A stretch of DNA of 64,000 nucleotides from Allolobophora icterica. Its lineage: Eukaryota > Annelida > Clitellata > Crassiclitellata > Lumbricidae. Position 1 is the first letter of the stretch; the number at the start of each line of letters is the position of its first letter. Where the stretch lies: positions 18,931,577 to 18,995,576 of the forward strand of contig OY744615.1 in the NCBI GenBank assembly GCA_963556255.1. Reading direction: 5' to 3'. Shown piece after piece: positions 44,700-57,057 of this stretch. Under the pieces are notes generated by a model, which saw nothing but the letters and a program-made list of their open reading frames with translations, ran no database searches and was not told the origin of the DNA. The translations under genes were made by a program, and so were the position numbers.

Positions 44700-47600
44700 C
44701 TTAAGAATTAGTTGTCCTGTGTCCACTCTCCTCAGTCTTGTAGGATGATATATTGCGCCTGTCACTATCAAAGCCTCCTACAGTTTTGGATCAACAAATC
44801 GTTCAACAGGCTCACAGCCAACACCTTTGTAGTTTTCAGACCGAGAGGGTAAGGTTTCCAGTATCCACGATTCCCTTAGCAGTCGCCTAGCTTACTGACC
44901 CTTTCCAAAGGTCAGAGCTGACATTCGCAGGTTCCATTAGGCGTATACTGTGCTCTTTCTATAGTATATCGAGTATATCTATAGTGCTATTTCTATAATA
45001 TCGAGTGAGCTTTCGCGTCGGCACAAGCTCTGTTTGACAAAGGCTCTCATATTTTTTCTAATCACTGTGAAAATTTAGTGCGCATATTATATTTTTTATT
45101 GTATCAATGCCCAAAAAGTTGTGTGAGCATACGTCTGCCTCGGCGCCACAGAGCCAAAACTTGTGTGAGCAGCGGCGCCTTTGGCGCCATAGGTTCCCGG
45201 GCCCCTGATAGGCCGGTCAAGTGACCTACCACGACCCATGGTAGCGCCACCACTGAATCTATACGTCTTCATTTAGATATATTTATAATTATATCAATCT
45301 TATTTAACCGACCATTGCCTTCGATGTGTAGTCTCATCTTAATAGGCCTTTATTACGCATTCTAAGAAATGGAATTTAGGCTAACTTATTTTTTAAATTC
45401 AGCGAAACTTAACCACGCGGCTTATCTATGCAATCATATGCTGATTTCTAGATGTTACTGTTTTCAGTAATTGTTTTGCGGTCTGTGCGAAATTATATGG
45501 ACTAATTACAGCTCTGTCAGAAAGTATAGAAATAGCTCCTTTGGAAAAAATAAACCTTATCTCTTTTAACGTGCGTGCGCAGTAACTAAAAGTTACAAAT
45601 GGTATACTTTTCGAAGTTTTAGACATTGTAAATTTGTAAATTTTAGCGAAACATAATATTGTTTTGCAATTTAGCAAACACTCATCGATGTAATCTCATG
45701 TAAAACTATGTGTGCAGTGCCATAGAACAAAAGCACTGAGATTCAAACCAGGGTTAGTGTAACAAAAGGAATTGGATCTTATACCACAGTTAGGCCTACT
45801 TATGCATCAATCCTTCCCAAAGGTTAATTCATCATAGACTATGTTTGGCTAATTTATAAATATATCGCAGTTAGTTTGACAATATATCTTCAAAGCATTC
45901 TTATATCAAGCTATTATGAAATGTTTCTATTAGTAAGACATCTTGGTAATCCTACTTATGATAATCTATATATGTTTTATATATTCTTTACCTAGCTAGC
46001 CTTCCAAAAGAATGAACTTGTTGAAGATTGTTCCAATTGTTTGACATTTGCCCCAATCACTATCGATTTGTGTACACCTCCATCTTGCACTGTAACAGGT
46101 CTGCTTAGTTGTCTGTCGTCTATTATTCCATAAAACTTCTTGATGATTTCTTCTTTATCAACACTTCTTCTACAGCAATGATGTTTAGTCAATCTTTCTT
46201 CTGCGACTACTCAGACTAGTTAGTTCGTTTCACAATCTAACCTCAAACTTTGAAATGATAACGTCCAATTTTGCAGTGCTTTATGACTAGTCAGCGATGC
46301 CTCAACCGATAAGTTTGTTGTAGCCTATTCTCTTGGAGTTAAAGTTCACTTGACTAGTTCATATAGGGGCAAACACCTACAGCCCCTTACTTAAATTACT
46401 GATTGTTCTGTTCGATTAAACTCCCCTTAGTCGAAAAGATCAGGAGTGAGCCTTTAAAGTGACGCAACCAAATGTCCGATTCCTTCGAATTTCAGAGCTC
46501 AACTGATTCATCTTTGCATTCGTTTGGCTCACTGTGCAGACTCAGCAGACGACAGTCTCGATAGTCCGTTAGGATTCAATCCATCCAATCAGAATCATAT
46601 ACCTTCAACATTCATAGTCTTGAACAACCTATGTAACCCTATGCTAATATTTTATTGCTGGTTTAGATGCAGGCCTTAAATGCTGGTTTAGATGCAGGTC
46701 TATTACTTAAATCTAGCAATTTAATAATTACTACTTAACTAGTATCTCTCTACCTATAACACAACATTAGTGAACACTAGATCAGTATATAAATATAGAT
46801 AATAAGCATTTGTTGCATAAGGACATCAATATAGTTAAACTTGGCAAAGATCTTGTTCTTCAGTTCTCTGTCTTTGGGCAGGTTAAGACGTCCAACGGCT
46901 CCTCTCTCGATGGTTGTCTTCCTCCTTCAGTTTACTGTATCCATCCAATATCATCATGTCCAGAAGCATCCATCTTGGTCTTCCTTTCATTCTCTTTTCC
47001 CCATTCTTTTCTTTATGATAGTTCTCAATAAGGAATATCCCTCAATATGTGACCAATCTACTTCCCATGTCTCTCGTATAATTATTAGCAATAAGAGATC
47101 TTTCGCTGTCCATCCTATGTAGCATATTTTCGTTTGTTTTAATATGCTGTTTTATGGCTAGGACCAAGTTATTAATTTTTCCAATAATATTGTATGATCT
47201 AGGTCTTGAGGTGGCTACTATTGCTTCCTAGCATTTTCTTTGCCATATTTTAAATGAGCACAAGAAAACAATCTTATTTGATCACGAATTTGCTTTGCTA
47301 GACTACCTATTCCAAACTTTCTATCATCATACCTTGGAAGCATAATCTCAGATTTACAAAGGCTAAGAAAACTTTCAAATATCAGTTCAGTGATCTCAGA
47401 TTTACAGATGGTAACAGTTAAATTGTTCCAGTGTTTAAGTCATCTCTCAGCAACATGTAGGCTGCACTACCATACACTCTCTAATATCATCCTTGTGACA
47501 TACCTGCACACTTTTAGTTCATGACTTTGGATTCGCAATTAGGTTTTCATTATTCTTTTTCTTCAGTTTCCTATTGCATCCAGTCTTCTTTCAATAATTT

Positions 47601-47700
47601 TATTTTAACTGTTGCATTTTCTAATTCATTATAGGTTTGCAATAACTTGGAAAAGCAGTAATAAATTCAACCTATAAATAAGTCCAATATTTCGGCTGTT
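44700..47700. other. no gene seen
   Basis: About 3 kb upstream of the zinc-finger array without supported exons. At 45225-45260 the end TGGTAGCGCCACCACTG looks like one hAT-type terminus, but I found no partner. A small tandem copy, TGCTGGTTTAGATGCAGG, lies at 46657-46700. Upstream exons of the zinc-finger gene, if any, are not recognisable. Confidence 0.4.
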
Positions 47701-47714
47701 TTCAAGATCTCAAG

Positions 47715-49595
47715 ATGCAAGCAAGTGGCCACAACAAACCAAACACATACCAATGTGATATTTGTAACAAACCATTTACATGGAAATCTAGTCTAAAAAT
47801 CCATAAAAGAACCCACACTGGAGAAAAACCATACAAGTGCAATTTATGTCACAAAGCATTTGCTTGGAAGACTTATCTTCTATACCACAACAGAAGCCAC
47901 ACTGGAGAAAAACCATACTTGTGCAATTTATGTCACAAGTCGTTTGCACAGAAGAGTGTTCTAGACAACCATAAAAAAATTCACACTGGAGATAAATCAT
48001 ACATGTGCAGTTTATGTTACAAAGCATTTGCATGGAAGACTCATCTGGAATACCATAAGAGAACCCACACTGGAGAAAAACCTTATATGTGCAACTTATG
48101 TCACAAAGCATTTGCACAGAAGTCTGCTCTGGAACACCATAAAAGAACCCACACTGGAGAAAAACCATACGTGTGCAATTTATGTCACAAAGCATTTGCA
48201 GGGAAGACTAATCTGGAATACCATAAAAGAACCCACACTGGAGAAAAACCTTATATGTGCAACTTATGTCACATAGCATTTGCAGAGAAGTCTACTCTGG
48301 AACACCATAAAAGAACCCACACTGGAGAAAAACCATTTATATGCAATTATGTCACAAAGCATTTGCACTGAAGGGTCATCTAGAATACCATAAGAGAGCC
48401 CACACTGGAGAAAAACCATATATGTGCAATTTATGTCACAAAGCATTTGCATGGAAGACTACTCTGAAACGCCATATGAGAACCCACACTGGAGAAAAAC
48501 CATACATGTGCAATTTATGTCACAAAGTATTTGCAGAGAAGACTACTCTGGAATACCATGAGAGAACCCACACTGGAGAAAAACCATTTATATGCAATTC
48601 ATGTCACAAAGCATTTGCACAGAAGGGTCATCTGGAACGCCATAGGAGAACCCACACTGGAGAAAAACCATTTATTTGCAATTCATGTCACAAAGCATAT
48701 GCACAGAAGGGCCATCTGGAACGCCATAAAAGAACCCACATTGGAGAAAAACCATACATGTGCAATTTATGTCACAAAGCATTTACAGAGAAGACTAACC
48801 TGGAACGCCATAAAAGAACCCACACTGGAGAGAAACCGCACAAGTGCAATTTATGTCACAAAGCATTTGCTTGGAAGACTTATCTTCTATACCACAGCAG
48901 AAGCCACACTGGAGAAAAACCATACTTGTGCACTTTATGTCACATGTCGTTTGCACAGAAGAGTATTTTAGGCAACCATAAAAAAATTCACACTGGAGAT
49001 AAATCATACTTGTGCAGTTTATGTCACAAAGCATTTGCATGGAAGATCCATCTGGAATACCATAAGAGAACCCACACTGGAGAAAAACCTTTTATGTGCA
49101 TCTTATGTCACAAAGCATTTGCACAGAAGTCTGTTCTGGAACACCATAAGAGAACCCACACTGGAGAAAAACCATATATTTGCAATTTATGTCACAAAGC
49201 ATTTGCAGGGAAGACTACTCTGAAACGCCATATGAGAACCCACACTGGAGAAAAACCATACATGTGCAATTTATGTCACAAAGTATTTGCAGAGAAGACT
49301 ACGCTGGAAAACCATGAGAGAACCCACACTGGAGAAAAACCATTTATATGCAATTCATGTCACAAAGCATTTGCACAGAAGGGTTATCTGGAATACCATG
49401 AGAGAACCCACACTGGAGAAAAACCATTTATATGCAATTCATGTCACAAAGCATTTGCACAGAAGGGTCATCTGGAACGCCATAAAAGAACCCACACTGG
49501 AGAAAAACCATGCATGTGCAATTTATGTCACAAAGCATTTACAGAGAAGACTACCCTGGAATGCCATAAAAGAAACCACACTGGAGAGAAACCGT
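47715..49595 (+). pseudogene. C2H2 zinc-finger protein, 22 tandem fingers, one-base frameshift in finger 8
   Basis: From ATG at 47715 (MQASGHNKPNTYQCDICNKP) the sequence encodes back-to-back Kruppel-type fingers with C-X2-C-X12-H-X3-H spacing and HTGEKPY/F linkers. Seven fingers are clean; in finger 8 a T is missing at about 48347 (GCAATTATG where the sister fingers have GCAATTTATG), which shifts the frame to a stop near 48371. Fingers 8-22 continue in the next frame until TAG at 49593-49595, where sister fingers have CAC or TAC. Fingers 2-6 resemble 14-18, and 9-13 resemble 18-22. No KRAB, BTB or SCAN domain is seen. Family role: sequence-specific DNA binding in the nucleus. It is either a young pseudogene or an intact gene with a sequencing error. 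Confidence 0.85.
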
Positions 49596-50345
49596 AGAAG
49601 TGCAATTTATGTCACAAAGCATTTGCAGATAAGACTACTCTGAAACGCCATAAAAGAACACACACTGGAGAAACACCATAAAATGTAATTTATTTTGCAG
49701 AGTATTTACAGAGAAAACTCGTCCGGAATGCCGTAAAAGAACTCACACTAGAGAAACCCCATAAAAATTTAAATTATGTAACAAAGCATTTGCAGAGAAG
49801 ACACTGGATTGCAATAATGGAAATCCATAGTGGAGAGAAACCATAGAATGTAATCTATGTCATGAAGGATTTGCAGAGAAAACTCATCTTGAATGCCATA
49901 AAAGAATCCATACTGGAGAAAAACCATTATATTTAATTTATATCACAAAGCATTTGCAGAGAAAACTCATCTTGAATTCCTTAAAAGAACCCACACTTGA
50001 GAAAAAAGCTCAACATTTGAAATTTAAGTAAACAAATCATTTGCAGAGAAAAATCACCTGGAATGCCATAAAAAATCCACACTGGAGAGAAACCATAAAA
50101 TGTAATTTAGATCACAAAGCATTTGCAGAGAAAATTCATCTTGAATGCCTTAAAGAACCCACACTCGAGAAAACCCATAAAAATTTAATTTATGTCACAA
50201 AGCATTTGCAGAGAAAACTCATCTGGAATGCCATAAAAGAGCCTACACTATGGAAGAACAATATAGTTGCAATATATGTCACAAAGCATTTGCACAGAAG
50301 AGTGTCGTAGATGACCATATAAGAACCCACACCTGAGAAAGCCAT
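49596..50345 (+). pseudogene. decaying zinc-finger repeats after the stop
   Basis: Finger 23 is nearly perfect (CNLCHKAFADKTTLKRHKRTH) but lies behind the stop. About nine more finger-length units follow with stops, lost Cys and shifts, for example around 49848 and 50180. The decay grows with distance from the intact part. Confidence 0.8.
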
Positions 50346-50377
50346 ACAAGTACTGTTTGTGTCATAAACGATTTCAT

Positions 50378-51058
50378 TCATTCATTCATTCATTCTGAAG
50401 ATTTATATAGCGCTCCTTGAAGATACCTACTCAGGTGCGCTCCCAGCTCAGCCACGGCTAAAAAAGAAAGATTTGAGCGATTTATGAAATGCAGGCAAAT
50501 TATTCAGAGGTAGTAATCGCAGTTCCAGCGGGAGCCCATTCCAAGTGGAGGGACCCACAACTGAGAAAGCCCGGCGCTGCCCAATAGAAGAACGAGCACG
50601 CGGGACCAAGAGCTCCCCTCTGGCCGAGGAGCGTAGTGCCCGACGCGCTACGACGTCGGACACCGGGCGGCAAAGGTCACGAAGGTAAGATGGAGCGCAG
50701 CCTAGAAGACAACGAGAGACTAAGGCAGCGATCCGATAGGAAATACGCTGCGCGATAGGGAGCCAGTGCAACACATCGCGCATGTAGGCAGATACAGGAG
50801 CGAACTTGGGGATACGCCCGACAAGTCGAGCGGCTGAGCGTAGAACCCGATCCAGACGCCCTAAGACTCCGAGTGGGAGACCAGCTAGAATCGAGCAACA
50901 ATGGTCAATTCGACTGGTAACAAAAGCATGGACGAGAACCACAGCAGCATCGTGTGAAAGAGAACGAGAGACCACTCGAAGCTGACGAAGCTGATAGTAA
51001 CAGCTTCGGGTAAGCAGATTCACGTGCTGCGAAAGAGTAAGTTCTTGGTCAAGGATTT
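50378..51058 (-). pseudogene. LINE family C (L2-like) ORF2 C-terminus, inserted in the finger array
   Basis: A 210-aa minus-strand frame (51080-50448) reads LDQELTLSQHVNLLTRSCYY, then [59 protein letters not shown] and KSLKSFFFSRG, the standard order of L2/CR1-like ORF2 ends. It ends TATATAAAT with an (AATG)n tail (CATTCATTCATTC at 50378). Decayed fingers flank it on both sides, and GATTT at both junctions may be the target duplication. The frame is open, so it is younger than the finger decay. Confidence 0.8.
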
Positions 51059-51084
51059 GCACGCAGTGTTGCTCTCTCAAATGC

Positions 51085-51335
51085 CTCGTAAGAAAGTATA
51101 CACTCGAGAAAAAAATTTACACATGTATGCAATGAATGTCAAAAATCATTTGCAGAGACATGTCCTCAGAAACTCCATGCAAGAACTCACACACGGAGAA
51201 ATACTATAGCAACGCACTTTATATTAACAAAGCATTTACACGGAGTGACAATCTCAAAATGCAGTCAAGAGCACACACTTGGTAAAAGCCACAGAAGTGT
51301 AAGTTATGTGATGTGGCATTGCATGGAGATGGAGA
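51085..51335 (+). pseudogene. zinc-finger remnants beyond the LINE
   Basis: Frame-broken pieces such as TGCAATGAATGTCAAAAATC ATTTGC, ACTCACACACGGAGAAA and AAGTTATGTGATGTGGCATT keep the spacing of two to three fingers. They continue the array interrupted by the LINE. Confidence 0.6.
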
Positions 51336-51339
51336 TCCC

Positions 51340-51690
51340 ATACTGGTATAACATGTGATAGTGAATTCTATGAATTCGTTGTGCTGAACATGATGGCACA
51401 AACTTTATGTGAGAGATTCAGTACATATACTGACTGAAAACTGTTAATGGAAAACAGTTGTCAGGTACAGAAATCTTGCAAGATCATCCTAAGCAGAGGA
51501 CGAATCATTTATGGTAAACATATTCTGGAGCTATTCTAGCATAAAGTCTGATGTTGTTACTCATTTAATTTTTGGACCATGTGGATGTAGAATGTGTGAC
51601 AAAATGTTTTAAATTGAGAAGGATTTTATGGAACATTATCATTATGTTATCATCACTACTGTGATGCTCCATAGACATATGTGAGAGATT
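51340..51690. other. no gene seen
   Basis: Non-coding sequence between finger remnants and the SINE. Confidence 0.4.
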
Positions 51691-51691
51691 T

Positions 51692-51893
51692 GGGGAGAGG
51701 ATAGAGTAGTGGTAACACTCGTGGCCAGGAGCGCCTAAGGTACGCGGATCGACTCCCGTGACCCCCTCTAGGGCGGCGCCTTGCATGGCTGCCAAACCGT
51801 GTGTTTAATTAAGATATTGATTGTACTTTGATGTTTCAATGTAATCTTACTGCGTCTGTCGGTTTGAAATAAAGAATATAATTATTATTTATT
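51692..51893 (+). repeat. tRNA-derived SINE (copy C)
   Basis: Starts GAGAGGATAGAGTAGTGG, B box GGATCGACTCCCG, body and AATAAAGAATATAATTATT tail nearly identical to copy A at 5089-5290. Confidence 0.78.
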
Positions 51894-52024
51894 ATTATAT
51901 TTTCGTGTGTGGGTTTAGTTAATTTCATAGAACAAAGAAAAGAGGTTAGTTTGCAAGTCTAGTTCCGTCTGTTGGCTTTACAACAGTTTTAATGTTATAA
52001 ACACGTGTTTGATTCTCGTCTAGT

Positions 52025-52145
52025 CACTGGCGGCGATCTTGTTTCAGCGGTGGGGGGTGGGGGCACGGGACACTTTTGAGCTGATCTGGTAAAAAAAAGG
52101 TGACTTTTTGGTGTTTCTTCAAAATGGGGGTGGGGGGGGGCATAG
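52025..52145. mobile_element. hAT-type MITE, 121 bp
   Basis: Begins CACTGGCGGCGATC and ends GGGGGCATAG, flanked by a perfect 8-bp CGTCTAGT (52017-52024 and 52146-52153). Inner sequence is a shortened inverse of 5324-5574. Confidence 0.75.
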
Positions 52146-52153
52146 CGTCTAGT

Positions 52154-53080
52154 CATATTTCATTAATGTCTAGGCTTGCGCTGTACCAGGTCTTCATCCT
52201 GTCTGCCATCACTGACGTTGATATTGCCGCTTTACTGTTCAGTTATATTGACGTGCCTGCTGTGCTTAGAACGGCAGAGACAACGTTGATTCTGGAGTTG
52301 CGTGGGATCACCCAAAAGTATGTCCGCAAATGGTACGAGAGGTCACCCAAATTCGGAATAGTGGAGTACGAAGGTTAAGCGATTGCGAACATCCCTGGTG
52401 CGTGGTTATTTCAGGAAGCCTGACATTCAACACCAATTATATAGCCAAATAGCATACTTTCTTTACAGCGTTGAATTTAATTAAAGACCTTTTGCCCGGA
52501 CGCGGCAATATCAAATTACCCCATGGAATTGCTAGCCTTGCAAATATGAACAGGGTAGCCTAATCTAAGCCTTTATAGTCCGCTGGATTACGGACATCTG
52601 AAAAGCGGGATACGAGTAACGCGAAATACGCAGAAGGGGAAGGAGGGTCTAAAGTTGCCTAAGTAAATCATTCCCTACGGAACCCCTTTGTGGAAGGCCT
52701 CATATGACGTCTGCGACCAGCAGATTATGAAATCTTTTCTAGTTTCATCTTCTGTAATGACATGTAGAGCGCCGTTATCAAAGACAGACACTGGCTATTC
52801 GCGAAATCGAAGGATCATCATACCATATACTAGGTCTTAATCGTGTTTTATTCCATAGGTGTAGCCTACTTCTCTGTTAGAGTCCCCGGAGTCGATCAGC
52901 ATTTTTGGCACCGAAGTGTTCAAGCCATCCTCAGATGACCCGTTGTTTTCCCGTAATTCTAGCAATCGTACTTCATAGGCCCTACTGTAGGCCAATATTC
53001 GTTAAGCGTTTTTCCAAAGTATCCACCTCATGGACACCTGCATTGGGTCTTGTTTTAGACACTAGCGAACTCCAAGCCGC
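52154..53080. other. no gene seen
   Basis: A 92-codon open frame (52100-52378) starts in the MITE and is not recognisable. Otherwise unassigned. Confidence 0.4.
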
Positions 53081-53119
53081 AGTTATAATAATGGTTAATG
53101 GGCGACTGTCATCAAACCA

Positions 53120-53490
53120 AAGTGGGTTTGACGTGGGAAGCCGAGGCCCATCCGCTCATCACTTAGGCCTATCGCCATCCAAAAACCTGAGTTTACAAAT
53201 GTCGGGTAATGGGAGCCTGAAATCAAACCCAACTTGGCTCGAAGTGGGCAGCACAAGGCCATGAGCCATCTTTTCGCCCATCTTTTCGCCCATCTTTTCG
53301 CCCATCTTTCAGTCTGATATATCACAAATGTCGGTTCGATGTAGACAGCCGAAGGCCATGAGCTCACTTGTCGCTCACGTAAAATTTTATTCGAATAACG
53401 GGCTTCTCACCTCGCTCCCAGATAGGGCTGATATGGGTTAGCCCAAGCCCATGAGCCCACCTAATTTTACAGATGGGCTCGATATGGACA
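53120..53490. repeat. diverged repeat with GGCCCAT/ATGGGC motifs and a 12-bp tandem
   Basis: Loose units with CCGAGGCCCAT, AGGCCATGAGC, GCCCATGAGCCCA and ATATGGGTTAGCCC follow one another. Within it CTTTTCGCCCAT is repeated about four times (53267-53310). Motifs of this TGGGC...ATATGGG type recur in many invertebrate repeats; the class is not settled. Confidence 0.55.
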
Positions 53491-53838
53491 TGCTGGCAGG
53501 ACCGCACACACGTGTAGCCAACCTTCGGGTTTCCGTCGGCAGTTGACATGGCATGATGGACCAAGTTATAGGGGTGTAGAGATGACAGGTGACAGCGCTC
53601 GCAGCACACGATGACGCTGACGTGGAGCAGTTCCTCGTTGGTAGAATATGACGCACGTCCGGATATTATTCGTTGAGGTGCCAGGTGTATGCAGACACGG
53701 CATTCGTCGCCTGTTGGTCGGTGGATCGAAGTGCCACCAGGACTAATGGTCGAAGTCACTCCAAAATCCACGTTGGTCCTCTTTTGCAGACACGAAAACA
53801 TCCAGCTACAAGCGGCGTGTATGCATGGTCCTCATAGC

Positions 53839-54111
53839 CATAGACGTAATTTGTGGAGGTAGGCTACGAGGGGTAGGCCTATCTGCATCCCCACTTTTTG
53901 GACTCGGGTACCGTACCCCTACTTTTTAAACAATGTCAATCAATAGTTATTATTACTGCAGTTAAAAGGATGTCTTGGTTTTATTGACACAATTAACGAG
54001 AATAGGCTACTGGCAGAGCAATATGTCCAAAATGCATGTCTCCGTGCAAAAAGCGAAAGTGGAGAAGAAATTGGTACCCCCTTCCACTTTTAGACTAAAG
54101 TTACGCGCTTG
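53839..54111. mobile_element. hAT-type MITE, 273 bp, longer copy of 4653-4838
   Basis: Shares CCCCACTTTTTGGACT, GGGTACCGTACCCC and AAGAAATTGGTACCCCC with the shorter copy. Flanking 8-mers CTCATAGC and CTTTTAGC agree at 6 of 8 positions. Confidence 0.65.
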
Positions 54112-54119
54112 CTTTTAGC

Positions 54120-55230
54120 ACAGACTCGATCTCTCAGCAGAAGGGATATGGGCTTGATGCAGTCACGTAGGCAAGAAGACTTGCGAACAAAATACTTTCC
54201 AAATGTACAAAATCCTTAGCAGAAACGAGGAATAGGCCTAAGTCCGGTACGCAAACTTAGCGCCAATAAGCACCAGCATGTGGAAATTTTGCATTTAGAC
54301 AGAATGACCCGTCGAAATGACGCAGAATTCGATTAGCGACCGACGTGGCCGCTGACATACGCAGAAGTCACTAAGTCTCTTATAGACCTAAGTCACTTTA
54401 CTATACGTGCCACCTAATAGCATAACATAAGATGCCAGTGGCTGGAGATTAAAAGTCGATGGAGGTTAAATTAATAGACGAAATCTTGAACTCACTGGCG
54501 AACAGGGCTTCGCTCCGAACTTCACCAAGAGAACTCGTACGTCTGTGCCGCCAGAAGAGAGGATGTCTATGCCACAAAATGCGCTATCGATGTCAGCTGT
54601 CTACACGTTTAATGCAGCGCCTTTTAGGGCCTAAGTACCTGAACTTAAGGTAATGCATAGGCCCTATTAGCATTTAGCAAAAAATGGTGATAAAGTTCAT
54701 TTCGAACAGAAAATTCATCAGTAGGTTAAAGTAACCTACACGTAGGCCTACTGTATACATATAGGCTTACCAATGGCGAACTTCAGCACTGTTGACGCAG
54801 ATGTCTCTGATAACGCAGACTCGGTCATAGAAGTCTGAAAACTCCGAACCTACAAGAATCGAGCAAAGTACGCGTAAAGATCAACTATTATTGCGAAACG
54901 AACACCAAAGGTAAAGCAACCGCTAATTTAATTGCGTCGTAATTCCTTTCGAAACTGTAGCCACAATATAAATATCTGTTAGAAGAAATCCACATTTAAC
55001 ACAGAATATGTAAACTACCGTTAACTACGAATACATTAGGCCCTATAACCAAAATATTGATGTTCGGTAATGATGCTAAAAAAAGATGTTCATTATTACA
55101 AACTATTTAATAATTTAGCTTTTTGTCCACTGGTTCTGGCACTGGATCCGTGGCTAGTCCCCAAACTTTAAGTCATCGCGCCGCATAATTCAGTGATGCA
55201 TTGAACGTCGATGACATCACATCACAACCA
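54120..55230. other. no gene seen
   Basis: Unassigned sequence without convincing frame or repeat structure. Confidence 0.4.
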
Positions 55231-55234
55231 AGTA

Positions 55235-55335
55235 TAAGAGCGCTTAGTTTCAGCGCTCGTGAATAGGCTGGTGCCCTGCGCTTGGCCTTCGAGTGGCGCT
55301 TAGAAGTTTGGAGATCACAATTACAATAACTTTCT
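55235..55335 (+). repeat. LINE family A tail
   Basis: GGTGCCCTGCGCTTGGCC, TTCGAGTGGCGCTTAGAAG and GAGATCACAATTACAAT match the terminal part of 3790-4497. Only about 100 bp remain. Confidence 0.65.
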
Positions 55336-55493
55336 AGAATTCCTTCAAAGCAGTGGCGTAGCAATGGGTTGTGCAGGTTGTGCAATGCACAAGAGCTCCC
55401 GGCGGTCAGAAGGGCCATGGCAGCGAGCAGAGTAATTTTAGCCTAAAAGTATATCTACACACTTGTAGGCCTACAGCAAATTAGCAGCAGCAT

Positions 55494-55685
55494 GTGACTG
55501 TTGCGACATGTGAAAGGTCATTTTCAAAATTCAAGCTAATCAAAAACTATCTATGAAGTTCAATGTCAGAAGAGCGACTGAGCGACTTGGCAATGTTGTC
55601 ATTAGAAAATGAACATGACAGAAAGCTTGACACTTCAAAAGTGGTAGATCTTTTGCGAAAAGAAAGCGCGCAAACGAAGGTTTAA
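55494..55685 (+). pseudogene. hAT transposase C-terminal dimerisation fragment
   Basis: Reads VTVATCERSFSKFKLIKNYL, an in-frame TGA, then MSEERLSDLAMLSLENEHDR and ends after about 64 codons. This is the hATC block (T.A..ERSFS.LK.IK..LRS.M...RL..L..LSIE) of ZMYM/TTF-type hAT transposases. The TGA replaces an expected Arg codon, a CGA to TGA change. Confidence 0.85.
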
Positions 55686-55755
55686 CTTTTCGGAATTTTC
55701 GGAATCTTCTTTTTAGACTACCGTAGACTAAACACTAATCTTGTCTAATTTGTTA

Positions 55756-55884
<129 letters not shown>

Positions 55885-56564
55885 AAACATTTTTAACACG
55901 CGCAAAGTCACACAGAAATGTGAATCTGAGGCGCGGGAATTGTTTCGTTATTATTATCAACCAACCCAACTGTTTGAGTCTGTTTCACAATTTGACAGAA
56001 TTTAAGTGTGGATAATTCATATTTTAGCAGTCACAGCAGATGGAACAATATTTTTAAATTATTTATCTCTAGTTCAAGTTTTATGCTAGCTTGGAGAAAT
56101 AAAAAAATGTTTTATAAAAATAAAATGGAGAAAATAATTAAAAAAGTACCGGGGTAATTATTTAATTATTATGTAATTGGGGTATGATTTATGATATTTG
56201 CATATTTCTCACGGTGCGAAATATGTAAATGTCGCAAAAGCGCCAAGCGTTTTTGCACAACGTTTTTTTGTTTCAAATCGAAGGGGTTTCAAGGGGCCCA
56301 CCAATGAAGCTCTGCACAAGGGCCCCCAAAAACCTTTCTACGCCACTGCTTCAAAGGCTGGATTGCGCTGTTGCTGCATTTGTCACCCTTTGGACTTTAA
56401 TTTGATAAGTGATCTGGCCATTGTCTTTGTAAAACACTTCAGGACAACTGCATTCTATAGAAGGCCTATAACTGAATGCGGCTTCGGAAAGAGCTGCTTG
56501 CTCTGTTATTTCAAAGTGTGAAACAAATAAATCTTACGTTTATCGAGTCACCTAACTCGTCTGG

Positions 56565-56698
56565 TGATTTTAGATTTGGAGGTCTGTGTAGGCTCCCACA
56601 CCAGTGTCAACGTTAAATGTCGGTTCATGGGGGCCATGAACCGACATTAACGTTGACACTGGTGTGGGAGCCTACACTGACCTCCAAATCTAAAATCA
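56565..56698. repeat. 134-bp near-perfect palindrome
   Basis: The two arms, about 65 bp each, run from TGATTTTAGATTTGGAGGTC to the centre TCATGG-GGG-CCATGA and back. Only two or three bases differ. Lies between two hAT elements; no terminal duplication recognised. Confidence 0.88.
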
Positions 56699-57057
56699 GC
56701 GAGGCATTGAAGACCTTGTTCTTGTTTGTCAGCCTTAGCCGACATGATAAATAGTTCGGACAAGGTCACAGTAAGCAGTCTCCGAGTATGTAGGTTACAG
56801 AAGCTGTTCGCCTGAGAGCGTGTAGTGCCGACAAGAATCTGTGCAACAAGATAACTATTGATTACTAGGGCATTACAGAATTTGGATTTACAACTACAGT
56901 CGGCTCCTGCTTTTCCACCTGCGCTTATCTAGAAAGAAACTACACTGTTAATTAATTGGTCAATCTTGTTTAATAGTTTACTTCTGCTGGGCAACAGAGA
57001 TCTTTAATTGGTGAGTGCCATGTGTAGACTATGCTTACTGTTGTCTTGGGCTTTTGG

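Noticed and set aside
45992..46192. 66-codon minus-strand frame that could be an exon
   Set aside because: No acceptor or donor pair joins it to another frame and the peptide is not recognisable.
47788..48452. Minus-strand and second-frame ORFs over the zinc-finger array
   Set aside because: Shadows of the highly repetitive finger codons.
52100..52378. 92-codon plus-strand frame
   Set aside because: Begins inside a MITE; the rest has no recognisable similarity.
53364..53801. 145-codon minus-strand frame with several Cys/His
   Set aside because: It overlaps the ATGGGC repeat mosaic, and Cys/His spacing fits no zinc-binding family I know.
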